Source: Cognatishimia sp. SS12 (GTDB lineage: Bacteria > Pseudomonadota > Alphaproteobacteria > Rhodobacterales > Rhodobacteraceae). From it: a stretch of 64,000 bases of DNA. Shown in pieces: positions 9,249 through 17,148 of this stretch. Location: positions 124,001 through 188,000 of the forward strand of contig NZ_JAQNCZ010000006.1 of assembly GCF_028369055.1 (NCBI RefSeq), given 5' to 3'. The notes under the pieces were generated by a model. The model was not told the origin of the DNA and did no database searches. It worked only from the letters and a program-made list of their open reading frames with translations. The translations under genes and the position numbers were made by a program. Numbering within the stretch: the first letter of the stretch is position 1; each line of letters opens with the position of its first letter.

Positions 9249-11024
9249 ATGCAAAATGTGATCCAGAACCTAACGGACCTCGGCCAGAAGCGCCTGATGA
9301 TCCTTGGGGGTGTGGGGGCAGGCGTCATGACGGCCCTGATTCTCGGAATCAGCGCAATCACGACACCAGACTACGCCGCACTCTACAAAAACCTGTCGCC
9401 TGCCACCGCCACCTCGGTTGAGGCGACACTCGCCAACGCCGGATTTGACGCCCGCATGTCCGAAGACGGGGCCACGGTCATGGTGCCCTCTAATGCGCTG
9501 GCGCGGGCGCGCATGGTGCTTGCGGAAACCGGCATCCCGATTGAGGGCGATCCCGGCTGGGAATTGTTTGACGAAGCCTCAGGTCTGGCGATGAACACCT
9601 TCATGCAGCGCGTGAACCGCCTACGCGCGATGGAAGGTGAACTTGCCCGCTCCATCCAGACCTTGGAAGGGGTGCAAAGCGCCCGCGTGCATCTTGTGCT
9701 ACCGGAACGCGAAGCTTTCTCGCGCGAGCGGCCAAATCCGCGCGCCTCGATCATTGTGCGCCCGGTGCCGGGCCGCACCATCAGCCGCAAACAAGCGTCG
9801 GCCATTCGCAATCTGGTGGCATCGTCTGTGGCAGAGCTGGAACTCGGCCGCGTGACGGTTCTGTCAGCCAGCGGCGAGGTCATCTTGGCCGAAGCGGGCG
9901 AGGGCGACACGCAGGTGACGCTGCAATCCACCAAATCCAGCATCGAAGAACGGCTGGCCCAAGAAGTGCGCAATATGCTGACCGCGCGGGTTGGTGCCGG
10001 CAACGCACGGGTGCGGGTGAACGTCGAGCTGACCACCGCACGCGAAGTGGTGATTGAACAAAGCTATAACCCAGATCAGCAGGTCGTCCGCTCCACCGAA
10101 AGTCGCGCCGAAGAACAGGCTGGTACCGAAGGTGGCGGTGGCGGCGTCGGGGTTGAAAACAATATTCCGGCCGCGCTACAGGGTGACGGCACCGCCGCGC
10201 CCTCGTCGTCGCAATCCAAAAGCGGCGAAACCGTACAATATGAAATCGGCAATACCCGCCGCGAGGTGGTGCGCGAAGCCGGTGAAATCAAACGCATTTC
10301 CGTCGCGGTCCTTGTGAACGGCATCTATAATGTTGAAGACGGCGAGGTGATCTATTCCGATCGCGAAGCTGCCGAAATTCAGCGCCTGACCGAGCTGGTG
10401 AAAACCTCTGTCGGCTTTAATTCTGGTCGCGGCGATAATGTTTCGGTCGATAGCCTGCGTTTCATGGATTATTCGATGGAGGTCGGCGACCCGATCACCC
10501 TGTCGATGGGCGAACAGCTGACCCGTAATATCGTGCCGATCCTGCGCGGATTGCTGGGCCTGATGATCGTGGCGCTGGTCATGATCCTAGGCGTGCGCCC
10601 TGCCCTGCGGACCCTGTTGGAAAAACCTCAGTCGCAACTGCCGCCCGCTGGCGATGCCGCTGCCGCGCTGGCGGCCCCAGAAGGCGCAGCCTCTGTCGGT
10701 GCGGACAAAACGCCCGAAGTTTTGCCAACGCTGGCCAACCAACCGATGCCCGATGCCACCGGCACCAACGCCGCGCCGCTGCCGGACCGCGACATCACGC
10801 GGACAAAACCCAGCGGGCTGAGTTTTGATCCCAAGGCCCCAGGCGTCACCAGCATCTTTGAACTAGATGAAGAAGATGGCCCGCATGAATATATCGAAAC
10901 ATTGGGTGTGCGCGGCAATCTGATCAAGGCGCGGGTCGAAGCGATCCAGAATATGGCCGAAGAAAAACCCGATGACGTACTGCGCGTTCTGCGCACCTGG
11001 CTGCGTTCGGAGGCGGATGCATGA
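9249..11024 (+). CDS. fliF: Flagellar MS-ring protein FliF
   Basis: 591 residues from the ATG at 9249, chosen over the ATG at 9231 because GGAG at 9240-9243 lies five bases before it. There is an N-terminal membrane helix ('LMILGGVGAGVMTALILGISAI'), a YscJ/FliF ring-building domain ('LYKNLSPATATSVEATLANAG', 'RVHLVLPERE'), a second periplasmic domain, a C-terminal membrane helix ('ILRGLLGLMIVALVMILGV') and a cytoplasmic tail for FliG binding. FliF forms the MS ring around the export gate. Head of the fliF-fliH-fliN-fliP-fliG series. Confidence 0.95.
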   Translation: MQNVIQNLTDLGQKRLMILGGVGAGVMTALILGISAITTPDYAALYKNLSPATATSVEATLANAGFDARMSEDGATVMVPSNALARARMVLAETGIPIEGDPGWELFDEASGLAMNTFMQRVNRLRAMEGELARSIQTLEGVQSARVHLVLPEREAFSRERPNPRASIIVRPVPGRTISRKQASAIRNLVASSVAELELGRVTVLSASGEVILAEAGEGDTQVTLQSTKSSIEERLAQEVRNMLTARVGAGNARVRVNVELTTAREVVIEQSYNPDQQVVRSTESRAEEQAGTEGGGGGVGVENNIPAALQGDGTAAPSSSQSKSGETVQYEIGNTRREVVREAGEIKRISVAVLVNGIYNVEDGEVIYSDREAAEIQRLTELVKTSVGFNSGRGDNVSVDSLRFMDYSMEVGDPITLSMGEQLTRNIVPILRGLLGLMIVALVMILGVRPALRTLLEKPQSQLPPAGDAAAALAAPEGAASVGADKTPEVLPTLANQPMPDATGTNAAPLPDRDITRTKPSGLSFDPKAPGVTSIFELDEEDGPHEYIETLGVRGNLIKARVEAIQNMAEEKPDDVLRVLRTWLRSEADA

Positions 11025-11689
11025 TGGGCCTTACCCTGCGCGATTTTGATGCAGAACAGGACCGGATGAGAAACGGCGCGTCATCCACCGGCGAACCGGC
11101 GGAACCAGTCTATACCTTCACCGAATCCGAACTTGCCAAACTCCTTTCTGACGCACGGCAGGCCGCCGGTGAGGCCGCCTTGGCGCAGGGCATTGAGGAA
11201 GGTCAGCGCATGGCGCTGGACGCCGAAGAAAAACTGCGCTGCGCTGCGCTTGCCGCCATCAAAACGCAAATTTCCGATATTCATCAAAGAGATGCCCAAC
11301 ACCGCGCCGAGTTGGAGCAAGATCTGATCGATATGGTTCTGGACATCGCAGAGCGCGTGGTCCCAGAGCTGTTGCAGCACTATTCGCACCCTTTGGTGCA
11401 CGCCAAACTGGCCGAAGCCCTGCACATCGGCGGCCGCCAAGCCCAGATCACCGTGCGCCTTTGCCCAGAGACGAAAGCCGCGCTCGAGCGCCCATTGGCG
11501 GAGCTTGCGCGCAGCGAAAATATCCAAGCGCCCAATTTCTTGGAAGACGACAGCCTGGCGCGCGGTGAAGCCCGCGTCAGCTGGGAAAACGGGTTCCTGT
11601 CCTACAGTCTTGATCGCGTGTGTGACGGGGTGCTTAGCGCGCTTCGCAGCGCCTCGGCGCAGATGCAAAACGAAAACCAAAAGGTCTAA
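11021..11689 (+). CDS. fliH: Flagellar assembly protein FliH
   Basis: 222 residues. The start overlaps the fliF stop by four bases (ATGATG region at 11021), indicating coupling. The sequence has the FliH pattern: an N-terminal region with 'FTESELAKLLSDARQAAGEAAL', an Ala/Glu-rich coiled coil, then the FliH/YscL C-terminal domain ('DMVLDIAERVVPELLQHY'). FliH regulates the export ATPase FliI, whose 3' end lies at the right edge of this window. Divergent in sequence, as is usual for FliH; the position between fliF and fliN supports the call. Confidence 0.8.
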   Translation: MMGLTLRDFDAEQDRMRNGASSTGEPAEPVYTFTESELAKLLSDARQAAGEAALAQGIEEGQRMALDAEEKLRCAALAAIKTQISDIHQRDAQHRAELEQDLIDMVLDIAERVVPELLQHYSHPLVHAKLAEALHIGGRQAQITVRLCPETKAALERPLAELARSENIQAPNFLEDDSLARGEARVSWENGFLSYSLDRVCDGVLSALRSASAQMQNENQKV

Positions 11690-11692
11690 ATC

Positions 11693-12073
11693 ATGTCAGA
11701 AGACACCCCAGAAAACGGCCCCGATCTGGACCCGCCCCGCGCCCCCGAAGCGACTGAGGCGCTTGAGAGCAAGCTGGATGCCACCACGCTGTCAGCCGCC
11801 ATCGCAGAGGGGCAGGATGGGCGCAACATTGATGCGCTCTATAACGTCAAACTGGATGTGCGCGTGGTGCTTGGCCGCAGCCGCATGTCAATCGCTGATC
11901 TTTTGGAGCTGACGCGCGGATCCGTGATCGAACTTGACCGCAAGGTCGGCGACCCGATCGACATTATGATCAATGATCGCATGGTCGCGCGCGGCGATCT
12001 GGTCAAGGTCAATGGCGATTTCATCGGCGTCGCGCTGCGTGAAATCGTCAAGGATTTCATCCCCGGCAACTAA
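11693..12073 (+). CDS. fliN: Flagellar motor switch protein FliN
   Basis: 126 residues. A variable acidic N-terminus of about 45 residues is followed by a full SpoA/FliN domain ('DVRVVLGRSRMSIADLLEL', 'GSVIELDRKVGDPIDIMIND', 'VARGDLVKVNGDFIGVALRE'). FliN builds the lower C-ring and docks FliH. Starts 3 bp after fliH and ends 11 bp before fliP, within the same operon. Confidence 0.94.
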   Translation: MSEDTPENGPDLDPPRAPEATEALESKLDATTLSAAIAEGQDGRNIDALYNVKLDVRVVLGRSRMSIADLLELTRGSVIELDRKVGDPIDIMINDRMVARGDLVKVNGDFIGVALREIVKDFIPGN

Positions 12074-12084
12074 GCGGCACCCCT

Positions 12085-12909
12085 GTGACACAGCCCTGCA
12101 AATTCTGGACCGTTTTGGGCACCGCGCTGGTGCTGGCACTGTGCTGCGCGGTGCCAACGGCGATGGCGCAAGACGCGGATATTGGCAGTCTGATCCGCGA
12201 TCTGTCGACCTCCCTCAGCGATGCCGAACCTGGCAGCGACACAAGCGCCAGCCTGTCGGGCCGGATCATTCAGCTTTTTGCGCTGATCACCGTGCTCAGC
12301 ATCGCGCCGGGTCTTTTGGTGGTCATGACCAGCTTTACCCGCTTTGTCATCGTGTTCTCGATGCTGCGCTCTGCTCTGGGCCTGAACCAGACCCCCCCCA
12401 ACATGGTGCTGAACGCCATGGCGCTCTTCATGACCTATTTCGTGATGGAGCCGGTGTTTGACGACGCATTCCAAACCGGTTTGCGGCCCCTCATTCAGAA
12501 TTCGATCACCGAAGAACAGGCGATCGAAGCGATGTCAGACCCCTTCAAATCCTTCATGTTCGCCAATACCCGCGAAAAGGATATGGCGCTGTTTCGCGAT
12601 ATCGCAGGTCAAACCGACCCCGAGGTGGCCGCAGAAAGCCCGGATGATGTCGAATGGCGCATTCTGGTGCCCAGCTTCATGATCTCGGAATTGCGGCGGG
12701 CCTTCACCATTGGCTTTCTGCTGTATTTGCCCTTCATCGCGATTGATTTGATCGTTGCATCGGTGCTGATGAGCGCCGGCATGATGATGTTGCCGCCGGT
12801 CATCGTATCGCTGCCCTTCAAGGTCATTTTCTTTGTCCTGATTGATGGCTGGTACATGCTGGCCGGCTCGCTTATGGAGTCCTATCTGCCCTATGCAGGC
12901 GGCGGTTAG
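12085..12909 (+). CDS. fliP: Flagellar export gate protein FliP
   Basis: 274 residues. It starts at the GTG at 12085, has a cleavable signal peptide ('LGTALVLALCCAVPTAMAQ') and four membrane helices. The FliP signature is clear: 'FTRFVIVFSMLRSALGL' followed by 'NQTPPNMVLNAMALFMTYFV', and near the C-terminus 'DLIVASVLMSAGMMMLPP'. FliP with FliQ and FliR forms the entry pore of the flagellar type III secretion system. fliQ and fliR are not beside it, so fliP has been separated from the rest of the gate genes. Confidence 0.95.
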   Translation: MTQPCKFWTVLGTALVLALCCAVPTAMAQDADIGSLIRDLSTSLSDAEPGSDTSASLSGRIIQLFALITVLSIAPGLLVVMTSFTRFVIVFSMLRSALGLNQTPPNMVLNAMALFMTYFVMEPVFDDAFQTGLRPLIQNSITEEQAIEAMSDPFKSFMFANTREKDMALFRDIAGQTDPEVAAESPDDVEWRILVPSFMISELRRAFTIGFLLYLPFIAIDLIVASVLMSAGMMMLPPVIVSLPFKVIFFVLIDGWYMLAGSLMESYLPYAGGG

Positions 12910-12963
12910 GCACGCTGAAAACACAATTGTTTTTACGCCGCCAACAGTGCTATTGTTGATATA

Positions 12964-12988
12964 CAAGAATAGAAAATGGGTATTCATG
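12964..12988 (+). promoter_or_regulatory. Imperfect CAAGAATA / TATTCATG dyad upstream of fliG
   Basis: CAAGAATA (12964-12971) and TATTCATG (12981-12988) form an imperfect inverted repeat with a 9-bp spacer in the fliP-fliG gap. The left arm belongs to the CAAGNATAG element seen before several other flagellar genes. The right arm overlaps the ATG of the 14-codon leader ORF. It may mark an extra promoter for fliG. Confidence 0.35.
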
Positions 12989-13030
12989 GAAACAATCCTT
13001 GATACACCCAAAGCCAAGGCCGCTGCATGA
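12986..13030 (+). CDS. Possible 14-codon leader peptide upstream of fliG
   Basis: ATG at 12986 opens a 14-residue ORF (METILDTPKAKAAA) whose stop overlaps the fliG start codon as ATGA (13027-13030). The arrangement is that of a translationally coupled leader ORF. No strong ribosome binding site precedes it. It may be a chance ORF; the exact four-base overlap and its isolation in the fliP-fliG gap are the reasons to list it. Confidence 0.3.
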   Translation: METILDTPKAKAAA

Positions 13031-14049
13031 ACCAGTTTGCATCTTTCCGCCGCGCCAAGCGCCTGACCGGCCCCGAGAAATCGGCGATCCTTTTCCTGTG
13101 TCTGGGGGAAGAACGGGGAAGCGCGCTGATGCAGCAGCTGGACACTAAGGAAATCTCCCAGATCACCCGCGCCATTTCTGCGATGGGTGAAGTGCAGGCT
13201 GAGATCGTCGAAGAGGTCATGCGCGAATTTGGGCAGAAAGTGTCCAGCTACGGCGGAATCACCGGCTCCATCGAGGCGGCGCGCGGGCTGCTGAAAGGGT
13301 TCTTGCCCGAGGACCGGGTGGCCGAGATTCTTGAGGAAATCGAAGGCAGCGGCACCGGTGATCTTTGGAAAGACCTGTCGTTGCTGGATGAAAAGATGCT
13401 TGCCGATTATCTGCGCAAGGAACACAACCAGACCGTGGCGGTGATCTTGTCGCGGATCAGCCCAGATGCGGTGGCCAAGGTCCTGCCTTTGCTTGGCAAT
13501 GATCGCTCCGTGGATCTGGTCGAACGGATGGTCGCCATCGAAGAGCTGCCGGTCGAGGCGATCCGCGCCATCGAGGACAGCCTGCGCCGCGAAGTCCTGG
13601 CCAAGGCCGGACACAACGCTGAAGCTGAGGCCGAGAAGAAATTGGTCAAAGTGTTCAACAAGCTGGACACCAAATTGTTCGAGGGCCTGTCGCGCGAGTT
13701 GGAACAAAAAATCCCGGAAAAACTGCGGGCGATCAAACAAAAGATGTTTGTGTTCGATGATCTGACCCAGCTGAAGCCCAACGCTTTGGCCCGCGTCATG
13801 CGTGAAGTCAGCGGCAATACCCTGCCCCTTGCCCTGCGCGGGGCCGAAAAGGAAATTCGAGACCACTTCCTGGCCTCCATGCCTGCGCGCTCGCGCGATA
13901 TGCTGGTGGATGAAATGAAGGCCATGGGCCCGGTCAAATCACGCGACGTGAAACAGGCACAGTCGGAAATGGTGGAAACGGCCATTCAACTGGCCGAAGC
14001 GGGCGAGATCGAGCTGCCTGAGACCGACGAAGAAGAGATGATCGACTGA
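13027..14049 (+). CDS. fliG: Flagellar motor switch protein FliG
   Basis: 340 residues, typical length. It shows the FliG N-terminal domain ('LTGPEKSAILFLCLGEERGS'), the middle armadillo domain with the EHPQ-like loop replaced by 'KEHNQTVAVILSRI', and the C-terminal torque domain ('MFVFDDLTQL', 'REVSGNTLPLALRGAEKEI', 'MPARSRDMLVDEMKAMGP'). FliG couples the MS ring to the stators. It lies 117 bp after fliP; AAGG seven bases upstream of the ATG is a modest ribosome binding site. It ends convergent with the DUF1217 gene with no spacer. Confidence 0.95.
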   Translation: MNQFASFRRAKRLTGPEKSAILFLCLGEERGSALMQQLDTKEISQITRAISAMGEVQAEIVEEVMREFGQKVSSYGGITGSIEAARGLLKGFLPEDRVAEILEEIEGSGTGDLWKDLSLLDEKMLADYLRKEHNQTVAVILSRISPDAVAKVLPLLGNDRSVDLVERMVAIEELPVEAIRAIEDSLRREVLAKAGHNAEAEAEKKLVKVFNKLDTKLFEGLSRELEQKIPEKLRAIKQKMFVFDDLTQLKPNALARVMREVSGNTLPLALRGAEKEIRDHFLASMPARSRDMLVDEMKAMGPVKSRDVKQAQSEMVETAIQLAEAGEIELPETDEEEMID

Positions 14050-14874
14050 TCAGCCGTAAATTGACGCGCCAGACGGTGTGATGCTGGGGATGTCGATGGT
14101 GATCGGCACAAACTGGCCACTGGCAGAATTGCTGAGCAATTGAACGGCGATGCTGCTGGTCTGAGTCTGCGGCGGGTTGAGCACATCGGAAATCGCGACA
14201 TAACGGGTGATCAGCCGCTCAACCTCATCCGGATCGCTCAGTTTGGCGAGGTCAAATTTCTTTTCAAAGATGCCCGCCTGCATATCAATGTCCAGCGTGC
14301 CCATTTCTTTGGGCAGACCCAGAGCGGTGCGGAAAAACTCGCCCATCTCTTTGTCTTTCAGGACATCAAACCAATTGTCGATTTCGCCAAGACGCCCGCG
14401 AAACTCCAGCACCGTGCCCACTGTGTCATTCTGGGCGTCATATTCATTTTGGTACACCGTTTCAAAATAACGGCTCACGATGGCTTCTTGCCAGGCGACA
14501 TTGTTGAAATTCGGCACCTGGGGCCCGGCCTCGGTGGTAAAGGCCAGCACCTCGTGAATCTCGGAGAAGCTTTCGCTGGTCAGGCGATTGACCAGAGACT
14601 CATCATCGCTGGGATCGCTTTCCAGAATCTTGCGCATCATGCCCTTGCCGAAAATCTGATCTTCAAGATCAAAGGCGCGCATGACAAAGGAATAGACTTC
14701 GAAATCCTTGACGAATTCTTCCGGGGTGGTGATCGCCCCAATGCGTTCGCGGAATGTATCTGCGGCCCGTTGATGCCCGACCTCGTTGCGCAGCACTTCG
14801 AGCTGCCGGTCGCGGGTTCGATCAATCAGGTTCAGCGCCAGCTGACTGCTTAGTCCATTGATGCTGAGAACCAT
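14050..14874 (-). CDS. DUF1217 flagellar protein
   Basis: 274 residues. Matches the DUF1217 family found only in alphaproteobacterial flagellar loci, with repeated helical motifs ('FVKDFEVYSFVMRAFDLEDQ', 'IVSRYFETVYQNEYDAQN', 'DEVERLITRYVAISDV'). The N-terminal half resembles a helical export substrate or chaperone; no signal peptide or membrane helix is present. Molecular role unknown to me. It is the last gene of the flaF-flbT-DUF1217 operon, 4 bp after flbT, and its stop codon abuts that of fliG. Confidence 0.75.
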   Translation of the reverse strand: MVLSINGLSSQLALNLIDRTRDRQLEVLRNEVGHQRAADTFRERIGAITTPEEFVKDFEVYSFVMRAFDLEDQIFGKGMMRKILESDPSDDESLVNRLTSESFSEIHEVLAFTTEAGPQVPNFNNVAWQEAIVSRYFETVYQNEYDAQNDTVGTVLEFRGRLGEIDNWFDVLKDKEMGEFFRTALGLPKEMGTLDIDMQAGIFEKKFDLAKLSDPDEVERLITRYVAISDVLNPPQTQTSSIAVQLLSNSASGQFVPITIDIPSITPSGASIYG

Positions 14875-14878
14875 GGCC

Positions 14879-15298
14879 CTACTCCGCCGCCGCGCGTTCG
14901 GCTTTGCCGTTGATCATCTCCAGCAAGTCCGCTTCGTATTTCATCAACGGGCGCAACGCACGCATGGCCTTATAGTAATCCCCGCATGACACGTGGTTTG
15001 CCGCTTCAAAGATATGGCCGCCGATTTCCTCATGGAAGATCGGCACCAAAGCCGCCAAATCCTTTTGGATCACGGGCACCAATTCATCCCGCACAGGCGG
15101 GTTGAGCAAGGCGGTTTGAATAAAGAAATAGACGTTCTTGACCGGCGTACCCGCCTCGTCATCGTCGAGCAAATCCACCCCACGCACGATATCGGCGTGG
15201 TTTTCAATCGTCAGCAACTGTCGCCGATCGGCATTGCGGATCACGCAGCCGTTGATGACGATTTTCTCATTGGGTTTCAGAGTCAGACGTAGCGCCAA
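14879..15298 (-). CDS. flbT: Flagellin synthesis regulator FlbT
   Basis: 139 residues, a full-length FlbT ('LRLTLKPNEKIVINGCVIRN', 'YFFIQTALLNPP', 'AANHVSCGDYYKAMRALRPLMKYE'). In Caulobacter FlbT binds the flagellin mRNA leader and represses translation until the hook is complete. In other alphaproteobacteria it can act positively with FlaF. It lies 3 bp from flaF in the same operon. The flagellin gene it would control lies at 62.5 kb. Confidence 0.93.
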   Translation of the reverse strand: MALRLTLKPNEKIVINGCVIRNADRRQLLTIENHADIVRGVDLLDDDEAGTPVKNVYFFIQTALLNPPVRDELVPVIQKDLAALVPIFHEEIGGHIFEAANHVSCGDYYKAMRALRPLMKYEADLLEMINGKAERAAAE

Positions 15299-15301
15299 TT
15301 C

Positions 15302-15700
15302 TTATTCCATCACATGCATCGGATTGCCTTCCAAACCGCGAATGATACTGCGGTTGATGTCCAGCAACGGCTTAATTTTCTGCTGGCCCGCGAGGACCTT
15401 CTGGGTATGAGTTTCAACCCAGAGCGCAAGCGAAATCAACCCCGCTCGCAAATCTGGAGGCAACGCATTGCCACTGTCGGCAAGATCATTGCGCAGCGCC
15501 ATCCATATCCGTTCATTGTGCCAAAGGCTGTCACGCAGCCCATCCGCCAAAAGCGCCAGTTTGTCACCAGAGGTTGCGGCCTGATCAAAGGCCAGATGGC
15601 GGGATTCCAAGTCGGCTGTCACATTTGACAAAATGCGACGCTCGATCTGCCGCGGCGATTCCGTTTCGGTAATCGTCCGCTTATACGCAGTAATGCTCAT
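15302..15700 (-). CDS. flaF: Flagellin synthesis regulator FlaF
   Basis: 132 residues. FlaF family signature: 'SPRQIERRILSNVTADLE' near the N-terminus and 'LWHNERIWMALRNDLADSGN' followed by 'AGLISLALWVETHT'. FlaF antagonises or cooperates with FlbT in controlling flagellin production. First gene of the flaF-flbT-DUF1217 operon; a perfect TTAA-N7-TTAA box lies 58 bp upstream (15758-15772). Confidence 0.92.
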   Translation of the reverse strand: MSITAYKRTITETESPRQIERRILSNVTADLESRHLAFDQAATSGDKLALLADGLRDSLWHNERIWMALRNDLADSGNALPPDLRAGLISLALWVETHTQKVLAGQQKIKPLLDINRSIIRGLEGNPMHVME

Positions 15701-16011
15701 TCAGTTTCTTCCGAACTATTTTTTTCTGCCTCACATGAACAAAGTATCTATATGAGGTTAAAGCCGGTTTAATTCTTTGGCAATTTTTACAATTTATGGG
15801 TGATTAGCCGGCATTGTTTCAAAATTGCAATTGGATTGTTGATCAACCTACGGGATATCGGCCCTATTTTGACCTTAATTCGCCCACTTCCTGCCAAACT
15901 GCCCAGATATCTAAACTTTTCATAATCCAGTTGAATGATTGGGTTTCGCTGCTGCGCCGATTGCCAAGGGCGATCACCCGCGTCAGTTGAAGCAACGAGA
16001 TGGGATCAGAC
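15701..16011. other. Divergent intergenic region flaF / response regulator
   Basis: 311 bp without a gene between flaF (minus) and the response regulator at 16012 (plus). The recognisable element is the CtrA-type box at 15758-15772, close to flaF. The remainder is AT-rich near flaF and shows no hairpin, repeat or RNA that I can identify. Confidence 0.6.
15758..15772. promoter_or_regulatory. CtrA-type box TTAA-N7-TTAA
   Basis: TTAA-AGCCGGT-TTAA, an exact match to the CtrA binding consensus, 58 bp upstream of flaF and 240 bp upstream of the divergent response regulator. Identity as a CtrA site is established for this consensus in Caulobacter and relatives; occupancy here is inferred. Confidence 0.65.
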
Positions 16012-17073
16012 ATGCGCATTCTTGCGGTCGACGACGACGAAAATATCCGCGAACTTCTCTCCGCTTCGATTGCGGCAGAGACCAGCCATTACATTACCAC
16101 CGTTCCAAGCGCACAAAAGGCGCTGGCCGTGGCCGGCCACGTCGACCCAGAGTTTGACTGCTTCTTGCTTGATATCCAGATGCCCGGCATGGATGGCATC
16201 GAATTATGCCAAAGATTGCGCCAGATGTCGGCCTATCAGAAAACGCCCATCCTGATGCTGACCGCGATGGCGCAAAAGAAATTTGTCGACCGTGCGTTTC
16301 AGGCCGGGGCCACCGATTATATTTCCAAGCCCTTCGAGTTTCTCGAACTCTTCAGCCGCCTGAAAAACGCCGAACGGCTGATTGAAGAACAAAGCCAAAC
16401 ACAACGCCGCCGGGCCGAGATCAATTCGTTGAAACATGATCTGGCGCGCAGCGTCGAGCACAGTCTGAGCGAACCAGTTGAAATACTCGGCATCGAACGT
16501 GTCGTGGGCTATGTCTCGTTCGAAAACTACCTGCTGCAGCTCTCGCGGATGCGGATGCTGCTGACCAGCGTCCTCGCCATCAAAATCCTGAACGTCGAAA
16601 AAATCTTTCGCAACATGTCGCGCGTCGAATTTCGCACGCTCTTGGGCGACATCAGTCAGCTTCTGGCGCAAGATTACGGCAGTGACGGCGACCTTGTGAC
16701 ATATCGCGGCAATGGCGTATTTGCCATCGCGTCCAGCAGCCGCAAACCCTTTTCGCAGTTTGAGCTGGAAAAAGCATTGAACCGCAAACTGCGCGACTTG
16801 CGCAGTGTGCAGGACGCGGAGCACCCCATTCAGATCTGCGCCGGGGAACCTGTATCTCTGATCTCGCTGACCCGCGCTGGCAGTTTGACCTCATTGCAGA
16901 ACGCCGTCGCCCGCGTCGAGGCGCGCTCTGACAGCTATCACAAGATCCTCAAGATGTCGGCCACCCGTCGTAGCCTGGAAGCGGCCAACACGCAGGACAT
17001 GCAAGATCGCCATATTTACGAAACGCTACTGAAGCAGGAAATCGAAGATCGAAAGTCTGTCGCCAACTCCTGA
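16012..17073 (+). CDS. Response regulator with intact receiver and degenerate GGDEF-like output domain
   Basis: 353 residues from the ATG at 16012, preferred over 16000 because it aligns with the paralogue's start (MRILAVDDDE versus MKILAVDDDE). The receiver (1-115) is complete: acidic DDD at 7-9, phosphoacceptor Asp54 in 'LLDIQMPGMDG', Thr in 'MLTAM' and Lys in 'ISKPF'. After a coiled linker, the C-terminal part (about 165-300) follows the GGDEF fold pattern, with 'VLAIKILNVEKIF' and 'DGDLVTYRGNGVFAIA', where the catalytic GGDEF motif is replaced by GNGVF (233-237). It is therefore unlikely to make c-di-GMP. Paralogue of the gene at 35068. A terminator follows. Confidence 0.75.
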   Translation: MRILAVDDDENIRELLSASIAAETSHYITTVPSAQKALAVAGHVDPEFDCFLLDIQMPGMDGIELCQRLRQMSAYQKTPILMLTAMAQKKFVDRAFQAGATDYISKPFEFLELFSRLKNAERLIEEQSQTQRRRAEINSLKHDLARSVEHSLSEPVEILGIERVVGYVSFENYLLQLSRMRMLLTSVLAIKILNVEKIFRNMSRVEFRTLLGDISQLLAQDYGSDGDLVTYRGNGVFAIASSSRKPFSQFELEKALNRKLRDLRSVQDAEHPIQICAGEPVSLISLTRAGSLTSLQNAVARVEARSDSYHKILKMSATRRSLEAANTQDMQDRHIYETLLKQEIEDRKSVANS

Positions 17074-17094
17074 TCATGGCGCAGCACAGCAAGG

Positions 17095-17129
17095 AAAAAC
17101 CGCCCGAGGTTCCCCCCGGGCGGTTTTTT
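17095..17129 (+). terminator. Rho-independent terminator between response regulator and icd
   Basis: Inverted repeat AAAAACCGCCCG ... CGGGCGGTTTTTT with a 10-base loop. A-run and T-run on both sides make it usable in both directions, serving the convergent response regulator gene (+) and icd (-). Confidence 0.85.
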
Positions 17130-17148
17130 CAGTCTTGCTCAGCGGTGA

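Noticed and set aside
12535-13866. 443-codon minus-strand ORF across fliP-fliG
   Set aside because: Low-complexity, Gln/His-rich antisense frame of fliP and fliG, both of which are certain genes.
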